Source of the DNA: JANPBY01 sp963851405 | GTDB lineage: Bacteria > Actinomycetota > Actinomycetes > DATJPE01 | Assembly (NCBI GenBank): GCA_963851405.1 | Contig: CAWKPB010000007.1 | Span: forward strand, 372,001 to 436,000 | Length of the DNA stretch: 64,000 bases | Direction of reading: 5' to 3' | In this document: in pieces, positions 44,681 through 54,336 of the stretch | How the letters are laid out: each line of letters begins with the position of its first letter | How positions within the stretch are numbered: the first letter of the stretch is position 1 | Notes under the pieces: generated by a model | The model's database searches: none | What the model was told of the DNA's origin: nothing | Seen by the model: only the letters and a program-made list of their open reading frames with translations | Position numbers and translations under genes: made by a program

Positions 44681-46330
44681 AGCGAGCAGTTGCGGCCTTG
44701 GCCGCACTGCTGATTGCGGCTCCGGCCGTGGTGCTGGCGGCGATGGCTCCGGCGCAGGCCTTCGACGGCCAGGCGACCCTCGGTTGCCGCATCTACTTCG
44801 ACGACGCCGCGGGTCGAGCCCGTCGGTGTACACGGACACCTTCACGCTGACCACGTCCCCGGCCAGCCCGCGGTCGGGCGACACGGTCGACGGTGACGTC
44901 AACGGGAGCGACCGGACCGATCAACGGCCCGGTGGCGCTCACGACGGACTCGACTGGAGGTCAACGTGATCGTGACGCGGGATGGCGCGAACCCGATCAC
45001 CCTTGATGGACCCGACCTATCCCGATGGTCCCGTCGCCGCGACTGCAGCCGCTCGGGTTCCTGGAGCGCGAAGAACACTTCACGGCCATCTGCAGGCACG
45101 ATCGATCTGGTTGTGAAGCAGATCCAGTTCGACTACCTCGCGGCTTCAGTCGACACCTGGTGCTCGGACTGCGGGTGACCGTGATCACTGGCACAACCCG
45201 CAGGCGACGACGATCTCGCAGTCGGTGACCGATCGGGCGGCGGCGGTCCGACCGCCGACGCCTACGCCGACCCCGACGGTCACCCCGACGCCTACGCCGA
45301 CCCCGACCCCGACCGTAACTCCCACCCCAACGCCGACGCCGACCATCACCCCAACTCCCACGCCGACGGTGACCCCGACTCCCTCGCCCAGCCAGTCGGG
45401 CGGGTCGATGGATGTCGCGGCTGGGGCGGGGTCGTCCACGATGACCTGTGAGTTGCCTCCCGCGTTCAACTCCTCGAGCCCGTGGACCGCCGACTTCACC
45501 GTCAACGTGACGGGGACCGACATGGCGCTGGCCTGGGACAAGGGACCCAAGACCGGCCCGGTGCCGATCCTGGCGGGGACCCAGAAGGCCATCGCCACGA
45601 CGAAGGTGCCAGCCACGGTCAAGCTCACCGCGCCTCCGTTGAACGTCGAGCAGGCTCCGTATTCACAAGGCCCTGGCCAGACGGTGACCGGGACCGTCGC
45701 CTCGCTGCCGACGACGGTCGCCGTCGAGCAGATCCTGTTCGATGACACCTCGGCTTCGAACGTCGATGTGACGTGCACGCCGGACAAGCCGTTCGTCGAT
45801 CGAGCTGGAGACGATCAGCCTTCCGGACACGCCACCGCCGGCCGATGGCGACGTTGACGTTCATGACGGGACGCCAAGCTCCGGGTGGGGTTGTGACCCT
45901 GACCGGTGAGCGGTTTCGGCGCGGACTCGGGCGTCACCGCGGTGATGTACTCCTCGCCGACCGTTCTGGCGCAGACCACGGCGAACGCTGCGGGCGCGGT
46001 CGAGGTCGACGTCACCATCCCGTCGAACGCCTCGGGCGACCACACCATGGTGCTGCTCGGCACGACCGAGACGCGGTGGTTCGTGGGTGCTCAGCACCAC
46101 GTTCACCGTGGCCGGGGACTACCGGGGCAACGGCAGCAACGGCGGTGGAGGCAGTCGACGCGGTGGCAGCAGTGGCGACCGGCGGCGAGCTCGCTGCCAC
46201 TGGTCCGCGGGAGACTGCGATCGCCGCGCTGGTTGCCCTGGTGCTGCTGCAGCTCGGCCTGGTCGTCGCGGTGCGCTCGTACCGGGCCATGCCGGCTCGC
46301 GCAGTCCGCGGGAGTCACCGAGCAGCCTGA
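44677..46330 (+). pseudogene. Large LAATG surface protein, multiply frameshifted
   Basis: Starts MKRAVAALAALLIAAP (signal peptide) and ends GGELAATGPRETAIAALVALVLLQLGLVV plus a basic tail (LAATG at 46190-46204), so both ends of a wall-anchored protein are present. Between them domain pieces appear in changing frames: SVYTDTFTLTTSPASPRSGDTV, a Thr-Pro linker at 45256-45383, MTCELPPAFNSSSPWTADFTVNVTG and SGVTAVMYSSPTVLAQTTANAAG. At least five breaks. Whether these are sequencing errors or decay cannot be told from the window. Confidence 0.7.
45256..45383 (+). repeat. Thr-Pro coding repeat tract
   Basis: Repeated ACGCCGACCCCGAC-like units encode TPTPTVTPTPT. This is a wall-spanning linker of the surface protein and a likely site of slippage. 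Confidence 0.8.
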
Positions 46331-46354
46331 TTACGGCTGCTCCCCTAGTCGGAG

Positions 46355-46387
46355 ACGCCCGCGCCCGGAGGGGGCCGCGGGCGTTTT
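46355..46387 (+). terminator. Rho-independent terminator
   Basis: ACGCCCGCG pairs perfectly with CGCGGGCGT, followed by TTTTCCTT. It ends the two-gene surface protein unit, 25 bases after the last stop. Confidence 0.85.
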
Positions 46388-48549
46388 CCTTGTCTGGGCT
46401 GCTGGGTTTGGACGCCCGGAAGGCTCACGCAGCGTGACTCCGAATCACGCCACGTAGCGATGTCGGGGTTGAGACACAAATGTGTTGTAACGAGTTCGTG
46501 GAAGAGCCTTGACATGCTCCCGCCACGCGGGGAGTGTGTTCCCTGTCACGACTGGGCGAACACTGTTCCACCTAGTGGACCGGAGCAGAGTAAGCCAGAT
46601 CGCGGTTCTATCGCAGGGTCCGAGTGGGCTCAGCGACTTTCCTTGGAGGGGAAGGGGAACACTAAGAGAACCAAAACAAGATCGGGCTGTATGCGGCACC
46701 GGACGATCGACAGGATCGATGTCTCGGCAGCCTACTCGGCCGCTCCGCTCGGCAGCGGCGATAATCGCGGTTCCACGGCATCAACAGGACGTTCTTACAC
46801 GAGGTCGGACCGCACCGGCAACGGAACGGAGCACTTCACGGCCTGCCACGCGGGGCCCCGACGAACATGCAGGCTCCTTCACCAGGCGTATCAGCGCAGT
46901 TCTGCACGAGTCGGCACCGTTGCCATGTGACGCAGCTGGTCGCGGTCGACGGCGGCCGACCTGTGAGTCACGCGTCGGCGTGGAGTCCTCGCCAAGGCGC
47001 CGACACGCGTTGCGGTAGGCGACCGGCTCGCACGCACGGGCCTGCCTGGGCGACAGACCATCGATCGACGCTGTTGGCGACTTCTCCGAGGACGAATGGC
47101 GCAGTGCGACGGCGACTCCGGAACAGCACGGACGGTGTCTCCACGCGATCGGATGCGACGCGTACGGTGCGCAACCGCGCCAGCGATCGTCGCGGCCACC
47201 TCGCTCGGTCTTATCGGTGTCGTTCTGAACGCAGTACAGTCGCTTCCGCTGTCCCGCCGCGGTGACGTGTCTCGGTACTGTGGAGCGCTGAACTGCACTG
47301 GCGCCGGCGGCAGACACCGGTCACTCGACTCTCGGTGGCTGGTATAACGGCACCTACGGCCCTCACTTCAGCAACGCGGGCTCGATCACGGTACCGGGCA
47401 CACGAACGACGTTACGAGGCTGGAAGTGGACCACAACCGATTCCCGTGGACTGACCGCCGGCGCCACGGTCTCGGCGACGTGACATTGGTCTCGGACACA
47501 GGCGGTGGAACCGGCGACGCCGAGCCGGTGCACCAGTCGTACTGTATTCGTGCGGTTGTGTTCACCAGCACGCTGCAGCACGTACTACGGGTGCGCTGAG
47601 TCTCGGTTACGGTCTGGGACAGACGAACGCCCCATTTTGACACGGCCGGCCAGCACCGGCCCGTCGTTGACTGGCTCGGTGCTCAACGCCACCGGGCAAC
47701 ATCGGCGGATCGAGGTGCACCTGCTGGCGATCCTACGTGACCGCCCGACGACGGTTCGCGCTGGCGGCGTCGAACCCTATCCGGTTCAAACTGGTACCCC
47801 AGCAGACCGTTGCGCTGACCAGCTCAGGATCGCCAGCACACGGTCGGCGACGGCCCGGTTAACGGGTCGAGCACCCTACGCGGGAATCGGCGCAATCATC
47901 ACAGGCGACGAGCACGTTCCGCGACGCGGTACGTGGGCAGTCGGCCTCGGCGGCCAGGTCAGTCAGGCATTTCGGTGTCGAGGACTTCGTCGTGTTCGCC
48001 AGGTTGGCAGTGACCGTGACCTGTCGCGAGACCACGCAGAACATCACGGCGACGGTGAACGCTGGGCACGCCACGCACAGCAGGCGTATCGACCTCGCAC
48101 GGACCGTGCTCGGCGACACCTCCGAGGCCCTGATCCCGTTGGGGGCGCGTCACCACCCACGTACTGCCGGTAACCTCCCCCGGGACATCCTCAACCCGAT
48201 TCTAGGTTCGCGGACGCTCGTGGCGGCTCGCTCGGCCTGAGCTCTACGGCGGACATGCACCATGGACTTCACCGGAACGTGCTCGACTGGTGAGATTGAG
48301 GCGGTCACGGCACCTGGCCATCAGCAGACCACCAGTTCGTGACTGCGGTGTGCGCGTTCGGCTACCGGTAACACCGCCGGACCGGACGAGACTCACTGGC
48401 ACGGTGACCTTGTGCGTCAAGGACACCGACCGTGGACAGCGCTGGTGGTACATCGGTGGTACCTACAACGTGACCGCGGATCTCGACCTCACGGTCCCCG
48501 CGTTCCAGCAGTCGGGAACTACTCGGCGATCACGATCACGCTCGCGTGA
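46388..48549 (+). pseudogene. Degraded surface-protein-like region, no intact gene
   Basis: Over 2 kb no frame stays open with a recognisable product, and the DNA is visibly poorer in G/C than its surroundings. Protein-like pieces on the plus strand include LGGWYNGTYGPHFSNAGS, VTCRETTQNITATVNAG and, just before a TGA at 48549, WWYIGGTYNVTADLDLTV followed by VPAFQQSG and NYSAITITLA once one base is restored. These look like repeated beta-sandwich domains of an exported protein. A purine-rich stretch near 46646-46660 could be its ribosome site. Decayed gene or poorly resolved sequence. Confidence 0.55.
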
Positions 48550-48579
48550 TCTAGCTCCACTAGTTCAACGCTTCATCCG

Positions 48580-48607
48580 GTGGGGCGGGCCTTCGGGCCC
48601 GCCCCAC
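48580..48607. terminator. Strong hairpin with TTCG loop
   Basis: A perfect 12-base stem (GTGGGGCGGGCC with its complement) closed by a TTCG tetraloop, 30 bases after the last stop of the degraded region. No T-run follows, but the stem is very stable. Confidence 0.75.
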
Positions 48608-48672
48608 TCGGCGTTTCCGGAGACGCGGCCGGACGTTGGCGAGCGGCCTCCGTTTGACAAGCGGCTCAGCGT

Positions 48673-48706
48673 GTGTCGTGAGGTGGATTCATCCACCTCA
48701 CGACAC
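48673..48706. promoter_or_regulatory. 34-base palindrome before the reductase gene
   Basis: GTGTCGTGAGGTGGAT and its exact complement are separated by only TC. It ends 16 bases before the GTG of the ferredoxin reductase gene and 4 bases before its AGGAG. It could be an operator or an RNA hairpin hiding the leader. Confidence 0.6.
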
Positions 48707-48722
48707 CCATAGGAGCGCCGCT

Positions 48723-49931
48723 GTGACCAGACACGTTGTCATCGGAGGCGGGCTGGCTGGCGCCAAGGCCGTCGAGACGCTCCGCGACGAGGGCTTCGAC
48801 GGCGAGGTCGTTCTCCTGGCGGATGAGCTCGAGGCGCCGTACGAGCGGCCACCTCTGTCCAAGGGCTTCCTGCAGGGCTCCGCCGAACGCGAGAGCGTCT
48901 TCGTCCATCCCGACGCCTGGTACGCCGAGCACCAGGTCGAATTGCGGCTCGGCACCAAGGCGACCGGCATCGACCGGGTCGCGGCCAAGGTGCTGCTGGC
49001 GGACGGCGATGCCGTCCCCTACGACAAGCTCCTGCTGGCCACCGGATCCGCGCCGCGACAACTCAACGTCCCGGGCGCCGACGCCGAGCACGTGCTGACC
49101 CTGCGCGATCTCGGCAGACTCCGAGCGCCTGCGCGCCGTACTGGCCGCTGGCGGGCCGCTGGTGATCATCGGGGCCGGCTGGATCGGGCTCGAGGTCGCG
49201 TCAGCCGCCCGGGCCGCGGGTGTGGACGTCACCGTCCTGGAGCGGGCGGCCCAGCCCCTGGCCCACGTGCTCGGTGGCGACGTTGCCGAGGTCTTCGCCG
49301 ACCTCCACCGCAGCCAGGGAGTCGACTTGCGGGTGGACGTCGGCGTGGACGAGATCCGTACCGATGGAGTCCTCACCACGACCGGCGAGTTGCTGCCCGC
49401 GGCCGCGGTGCTCGTCGGCGTCGGCGCTGACCCGAGGACCGAGCTGGCGCAGGAGGCCGGGCTCGGCGTCGACCACGGCATCGTGGTCGACGTGGGCCTG
49501 CGTACGTCCGACCCGCACATCTTCGCGGCGGGCGACGTCGCGCTGGCGTACCACCCGCGCTACGGCCGCCACCTGCGCACCGAGCACTGGGCCAACGCCC
49601 TGCACGGCGGCCCGGCCGCGGCCCGGTCGATGCTGGGGCAGGACGTGACCTTCGACCGGCTGCCGTACTTCTACACCGACCAGTACGACCTCGGCATGGA
49701 GTACGTCGGCTGGGCCGACCCCCGCACCGCCCAGGTGGTGCTGCGCGGCGATGTGAGCGGCCGCGCGTTCCAGGCCTTCTGGCTGGTCGACGGCGTCGTG
49801 GACGCTGCGATGCACGTCAACCTCTGGGACGAGGGCGCCGACCCCCTGAAGGCCCTCATCGAGGCCAAGGCCTCTCCCGACCCGGCTCGCCTCGCCGACC
49901 CGGCCGTCCCCTGCTCGACCTGCTCCCCTAG
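48723..49931 (+). CDS. FAD-dependent ferredoxin reductase-like protein (two frameshifts)
   Basis: About 402 residues corrected. FAD motif VVIGGGLAGAKAVETL, PYERPPLSKGFL, LLLATGSAPRQL, NAD motif VIIGAGWIGLEVASAA and FAAGDVAL place it with putidaredoxin-reductase-type enzymes. An extra G near 49113 and a missing C near 49908 break it; the true end is then the TAG at 49929-49931 (LLDLLP). GTG start with AGGAG 7 bases upstream. Confidence 0.88.
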
Positions 49932-49978
49932 CCGGCCGGCGGTCCTTCCCGCGCCCCAGGCCCCCGCGGCACCACGCA

Positions 49979-50033
49979 AAGTGGTGCCTTAGTCCGGCAT
50001 TCCGGGCGCTCGCGGGTCCCCAAGGCACCACTT
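49979..50033 (-). repeat. Palindromic element C3 (family C, 55 nt, reversed)
   Basis: AAGTGGTGCCTT and AAGGCACCACTT ends pair perfectly. The core read on the minus strand (CGCCCGGAATGCCGG) matches C1, C2 and C4, so this copy is inverted relative to them. It lies between convergent genes. Confidence 0.88.
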
Positions 50034-50064
50034 GGGCGGCAGGCGGAGACGAAAGGGGCTGTCG

Positions 50065-50919
50065 CTAGGCGCTGAGGGCGAGGCCGATCGCGATCAGGGT
50101 TGCGTAGATGAGCTCGGCGCGGCCGGTGGCCTTCAGGACCGGGACCAGCGCCGGGCCGGTCGCGCCGCCGATCACCAGGTGGGACTCGCGCAGCTGAAGC
50201 GGCAGCGCGCCCAGCCCGAGCAGCGCCCACGGTGACCCGGTCAGAGCCAGCCCGAGCGGTACGGCCGCCGGGAGCAGGACCAGCCCCGCGTACAGCATCC
50301 GGGTCGGCGCGTCGCCCATCTTCACCGCGAGCGTCCGCTTGCCGGCCTCGGCGTCGCGCGGGCGGTCGCGCAGGTTGTTGGCCACCAGGATCGCGCAGGC
50401 GAGCATCCCCACCGGGATCGCGACGGCGACGGCCAGCGAGCTGACCTCGCCGACCTGGACGTACGCCGTCCCGCACACGGCCACCAGCCCGAAGAACACG
50501 AACACGAACAGCTCGCCGAGGCCCGCGTAGCCGTACGGCCGCGGCCCGCCGGTGTAGCCCCACGCGGCCAGGATCGCCAGCGCCCCGATCAAGACCAGCC
50601 ACCAGGTCGTCAGCGCCGCCAGCACCAGCCCGGCGACGGCCGCCACCGCGAACGCGGCGTACGCCGCCCGCTTCACCGCCCCCGGGCTCGCCGCCCCGGA
50701 CCCCACCAGCCGAAGCGGCCCGACCCGGTCGGCGTCGGTGCCGCGGACGCCGTCGCTGTAGTCGTTGGCGTAGTTGACCGCCACCTGCAGCGCGACGGCC
50801 ACCAGCAGGCAGAGCAGCGCGCGGTCCCAGATCACCGACTCGGACGCCGCCGCGACGCCCGTACCCGCGATCACCGGCGCGAACGCGGCCGGCAGGGTCC
50901 GCGGGCGCGCGCCCTCCAC
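50065..50919 (-). CDS. menA: 1,4-dihydroxy-2-naphthoate polyprenyltransferase
   Basis: A 284-residue UbiA-family membrane enzyme attaching the polyprenyl tail in menaquinone synthesis. EGARPRTLPAAFAPVIAG, the first Asp motif NYANDYSDGVRGTDADR and the second NNLRDRPRDAEAGKRTLAVKMG are clear, with about eight helices. Start uncertain: GTG at 50919 is the first standard codon, but WRPSAQ upstream looks native, so a CTG at 50949 overlapping the menE stop is possible. Confidence 0.92.
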   Translation of the reverse strand: MEGARPRTLPAAFAPVIAGTGVAAASESVIWDRALLCLLVAVALQVAVNYANDYSDGVRGTDADRVGPLRLVGSGAASPGAVKRAAYAAFAVAAVAGLVLAALTTWWLVLIGALAILAAWGYTGGPRPYGYAGLGELFVFVFFGLVAVCGTAYVQVGEVSSLAVAVAIPVGMLACAILVANNLRDRPRDAEAGKRTLAVKMGDAPTRMLYAGLVLLPAAVPLGLALTGSPWALLGLGALPLQLRESHLVIGGATGPALVPVLKATGRAELIYATLIAIGLALSA

Positions 50920-50945
50920 CCACTGCGCCGACGGTCGCCACCCGG

Positions 50946-52181
50946 TCAGCCGTTCTCGGCGGCGACGGCGATCAGCGCGGCCCGGTCGACCTTGCCGGTC
51001 GCGAGCATCGGCAGGGCGTCGAGGACGACGATGCGGCGGGGTACGGCCTCGCGCCCCAGCGCCTTGCGCACGCCCGCCTTGGCGGCGTCCTCGTCGACGT
51101 TCGCGCCGGGCCTCGCCGGGACGACGTAGGCCACAACCGCTTGCCCCCACTCGGGATCCGGCACCCCGAGTACGGCGGCGTCGCCGATGCTCGGGTGGGC
51201 GGTGAGGGCGTCGGCGACCGCGTGCGGGGAGACGTTGGTGCCGCCGGTGACGATGATGTCGTCGGCGCGGCCGAGGACCTGGAGGTAGCCGTCGTCCCAG
51301 CGGCCGACGTCGGGCGTGACCAGCCAGCCGTCGTCGAACGCGGCGCTGGTGAGGTCGGGGCGCAGCCGGTAGCCCGCGAAGACCGACCGGCCCTTCAGCA
51401 GGATGCGGTCGTCGCCGTCGCGCAGCCGGACGTTGAGGCCGGCGAGGGGGAGGCCGTCGTAGACGCAGCCGCCGTTGGTCTCGGACATGCCGTACGACAG
51501 GCGCAACTTGGGCGCCGGCGTCTCGTGCGCGGGCGGCGAGGTCGGACGGGGTGGCGGCGGCGCCGACCAGGATCGCGTCGTAGGACGCCAGCGCCTCGTG
51601 TGCGGTCGCGTCGCCGTCGACGATGCGGCTGAGCTGGGTGGGGACGATCGAGGTGTAGGTAGGCCCGCCCGCGGCTCGCTGCGTGGAGGTCGTCGGTCGC
51701 GGCGACGAAGGCCTCCGCGGTGAACGTCTGCCGCAGGTCCATGGCGACGGGATGGGTGCCCGCGCGGGCCGAGCGGGCCAGCACCTGCAGGCCGCCGATG
51801 TGCCAAGCGGGCATCGCGAGCAGCCAGGTGCCGGGGCCGCCGACGAGGGCGTGCAGGGCGTCGGCCGACCAGCTCATGCCGTCGCGGGTCAGCGCGACGC
51901 CCTTGGGCGCGCCGCTCGACCCGGATGTGGTGACGACCACCGCCACGTCGTCGTACTCCAGCGGCGCCGCCGGGTCGTCGGCCCGCAGTTGTGCGCGGAC
52001 TCCCGCGCTGGCGGCCGGCCCGCCTGGTTGCCCAGACGCCAGCACGCTGCCCCACTCGGTCGGGGGGAGGGGGAGCAGAGCCGGGACCGGAGCCGTCCAG
52101 CGCGGCGGCGAGCGGGGGGAGCAGCGTGTCGACCACCGACGGGTCCCCGGTGGTGGGTACGGCCGTCAGGTCTCGGGTCAT
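50946..52181 (-). CDS. menE: o-Succinylbenzoate-CoA ligase (about three indels)
   Basis: About 410 residues corrected, adenylate-forming enzyme activating o-succinylbenzoate. The nucleotide motif VVVTTSGSSGAPKGVALT and MPAWHIGGLQVLA read in one frame, PTYTSIVPTQLSRIVDGD in another, and SYGMSETNGG, DDIIVTGGTNVSPHAVADAL and ATGKVDRAAL in the first. Breaks lie near 52060, 51680 and 51545. Its stop abuts menA. Confidence 0.88.
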   Translation of the reverse strand: MTRDLTAVPTTGDPSVVDTLLPPLAAALDGSGPGSAPPPPDRVGQRAGVWATRRAGRQRGSPRTTAGRRPGGAAGVRRRGGGRHHIRVERRAQGRRADPRRHELVGRRPARPRRRPRHLAARDARLAHRRPAGAGPLGPRGHPSRRHGPAADVHRGGLRRRDRRPPRSEPRAGLPTPRSSPPSSAASSTATRPHTRRWRPTTRSWSAPPPPRPTSPPAHETPAPKLRLSYGMSETNGGCVYDGLPLAGLNVRLRDGDDRILLKGRSVFAGYRLRPDLTSAAFDDGWLVTPDVGRWDDGYLQVLGRADDIIVTGGTNVSPHAVADALTAHPSIGDAAVLGVPDPEWGQAVVAYVVPARPGANVDEDAAKAGVRKALGREAVPRRIVVLDALPMLATGKVDRAALIAVAAENG

Positions 52182-52223
52182 GGCCGCCTAAGCCTAGGCG
52201 CGTCTGGGCCCCGGTCTCCTGCG

Positions 52224-52280
52224 GAAGTGACCGAAAGTGCAGCGCCCGCGCGATTGGAGCGCGTCCGATTCGGACACTTC
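52224..52280 (+). repeat. Palindromic element A5 (family A, 57 nt)
   Basis: Ends GAAGTGACCGAAA and TCCGATTCGGACACTTC. It lies between divergent genes: 42 bases from the menE start and 64 before the DinB-like gene, so it is not a terminator of either. Confidence 0.88.
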
Positions 52281-52344
52281 TGCCATCGGCCGGCCCGCAC
52301 ACATGGGGGCGACGGCGTCGGTGCGGGTCGCTAGGTTTCTCGGC

Positions 52345-53167
52345 ATGGCCAGCGCCCAGAGCACCCGCTTGTCCACCGACGCCTACCTCGCCCACCTGGC
52401 GGCCGACTCGGCGCGCTTCGAAGCCGTACTCGCCGACATCGACCCCACGACCCAGGTGCCCACCTGCCCCGACTGGGACGCCGACGACCTGCTGTGGCAC
52501 CTCGCGGAGGTGCAGTGGTTCTGGGGGACGATCGTCGCCGACCGGCTGGCGACCCCGAAGGGCCTCGACGACCGGCGACCGTCTCGTCCCGAGAGCCACG
52601 ACGAGCTGCTCGCGCTCTACGGGAAGCTGAGCGCCGACCTCGGCGCCGAGCTGGCCCAGACCCCACCCGAGGTCGCCGTGTGGACCTGGTCCTACGACCA
52701 CACGGTCGGCTTCGTTCACCGCCGGCAGGCGCACGAGGCGCTGATCCACCGTGTCGACGCCGAGCTGACCGCGGGAGCGCGCACCCTCATGGACGCGGCC
52801 CTGGCCAACGACGGCGTCGACGAGGTCCTGCGGGTGATGTACGGCGGGGCGCCGCCCTGGGGCACGTTCACCCCGGCCGAGGGGCAGACCGTGCGGATCG
52901 CCGCGCTCGACACCGGCGCGACCTGGGTCTCGACGCTCGGGCACTTCGTGGGGACCGACCCACGCGACGGGCGAGGAGATCGACGACGCGGACCTGCGGA
53001 TCGCCGACGTCGATGACGGTTCGGATGTGGCGGCGGAGGTACGCGGCACCGCCGAGGACCTGAACTGCTGGCTTTGGCACCGGCCGACCGTGGGCGAGCT
53101 GGAGCGCACCGGAGACGTCGACGTGCTGGCTGCCTTCGACGCCACCATCGCCCCCGGCATCAACTGA
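52345..53167 (+). CDS. DinB-like/maleylpyruvate isomerase-family protein (one frameshift)
   Basis: About 273 residues corrected. Four-helix DinB-type N-terminal domain with PTCPDWDADDLLWHLAEVQWFWGTIV and RRQAHEALIHRVDAEL (metal histidines), then a C-terminal domain seen in actinobacterial mycothiol-linked proteins ending NCWLWHRPTVGELERTGDVDVLAAF. An extra G near 52970 breaks it. May use mycothiol as cofactor; reaction unknown. Confidence 0.83.
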
Positions 53168-53175
53168 GCCGGCCG

Positions 53176-54223
53176 GTGACAGACCCAGCGCTCGCCGACC
53201 GCGGTGCCGCGGCCCCGGGCGGGGTGGCGGACTGGAGCGACCCGGCCTGGCATGCCGACGTACGGCTCTGGGTCGACGCAACGCCTCGCGGAGCTCGGCC
53301 TCGCTGTGGACGGCCCGATCGAGCAGCCGCACGTCTACATCTGGGCGACCGCCATGCGCATCCCGACCACGGGCGGCGTGGTGTGGTTCAAGGCCTGCAT
53401 CCCGACGTTCGCGTCCGAGCTGGCCATCCTCCCGGTCCTGGTCGGGCTGCGCCCCGACCTCTTGGCGCGGGTCATCGCCTCCGACCGCGACCGCGGCTGG
53501 CTGCTCACCTGGGACGCCGGGGTCAAGCTGCGCGAGGCGGCCACCGGTCGCGACCAGCTGCCGTACTGGGAGCGGGCTCTCCCCGACTACGCGAGCCTGC
53601 AGATCGCCACGGTGCCGTTCGTCGATGCCCTGCTCGCCGATGGCGTCCCCGACCACCGCACCGCGCTGCTGCCCGCGCAGGCCCGCGCCCTCGCCGCCGA
53701 CAGCGCCCTACTCACCGAGGCGCCCGAAGAGGCGCTGACCGCTGCGGAGTTCGAAGCCTTCCGCACCACCGGCCTGGCCGACGTCGAGCGGCTGTGCGCC
53801 GAGCTCGTCGCCGCCGGAGTCCCCGACTCGATCCAGCACGACGACCTGCATGACGGCAACGTGCTGCTCGACGGCGACCGGCTGGTGCTCTTCGACTGGG
53901 GCGACGGCTGCATCGCGCACCCGTTCCACACCATCGTGGTCACGCTGCGCTCGGCGGCCTACAAGCTCGGCCTCGAGCCAGGCGGCGCCGACGTGCTGCG
54001 GATGCGCGACGCCTACCTCGAGCCGTGGGGCGCGTACGGGACGCACGCCGAGCTGATCGCGATCGCCGACCTCGCCCGCCGGACCGGCACCGTCGCCCGC
54101 GCCCTCGCCTGGTCGCGTTTCCTCGACGGGCTGCCCGTCGACCGGCGCGCGGAGTTCCAGCCCTCAGTGCCGTACGGCATCCGGGGGTTCCTCTCTGACG
54201 GCCCCTGGGGCAGCTTCGCCTGA
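53176..54223 (+). CDS. Aminoglycoside phosphotransferase-like kinase (one frameshift)
   Basis: About 348 residues corrected. The Brenner motif HDDLHDGNVLL and the metal motif LFDWGDGCIAHPF mark a protein-kinase-like small-molecule phosphotransferase (APH family). N-terminal VADWSDPAWHADVRLWVDA lies in one frame; an extra C near 53284 shifts to LAELGLAVDGPIEQPHVYIW. Substrate unknown; probably metabolic, not proven resistance. GTG start 8 bases after the DinB-like gene. Confidence 0.83.
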
Positions 54224-54336
54224 CTCGCGCTGCGGATTTGGTGCGGGCGCGGGTTCGCGGAGCCGGGACTGGGCCGAACCGGTGATCCGCGCGCCGATCG
54301 TGGACCGAGCGGGCACCGTCAGTCACTCTGAGACGC

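Noticed and set aside
45256..45383. CRISPR-like or regulatory repeat array
   Set aside because: The units keep codon phase for Thr-Pro and have no spacers; a protein linker.
46460..48712. Several short open frames as real small genes
   Set aside because: They overlap each other in different frames, lack ribosome sites and resemble no family; better explained as remains of one broken gene.
50065..50919. A longer minus-strand frame joining menE and menA regions (to 51150)
   Set aside because: The upstream part is an out-of-frame reading of menE.
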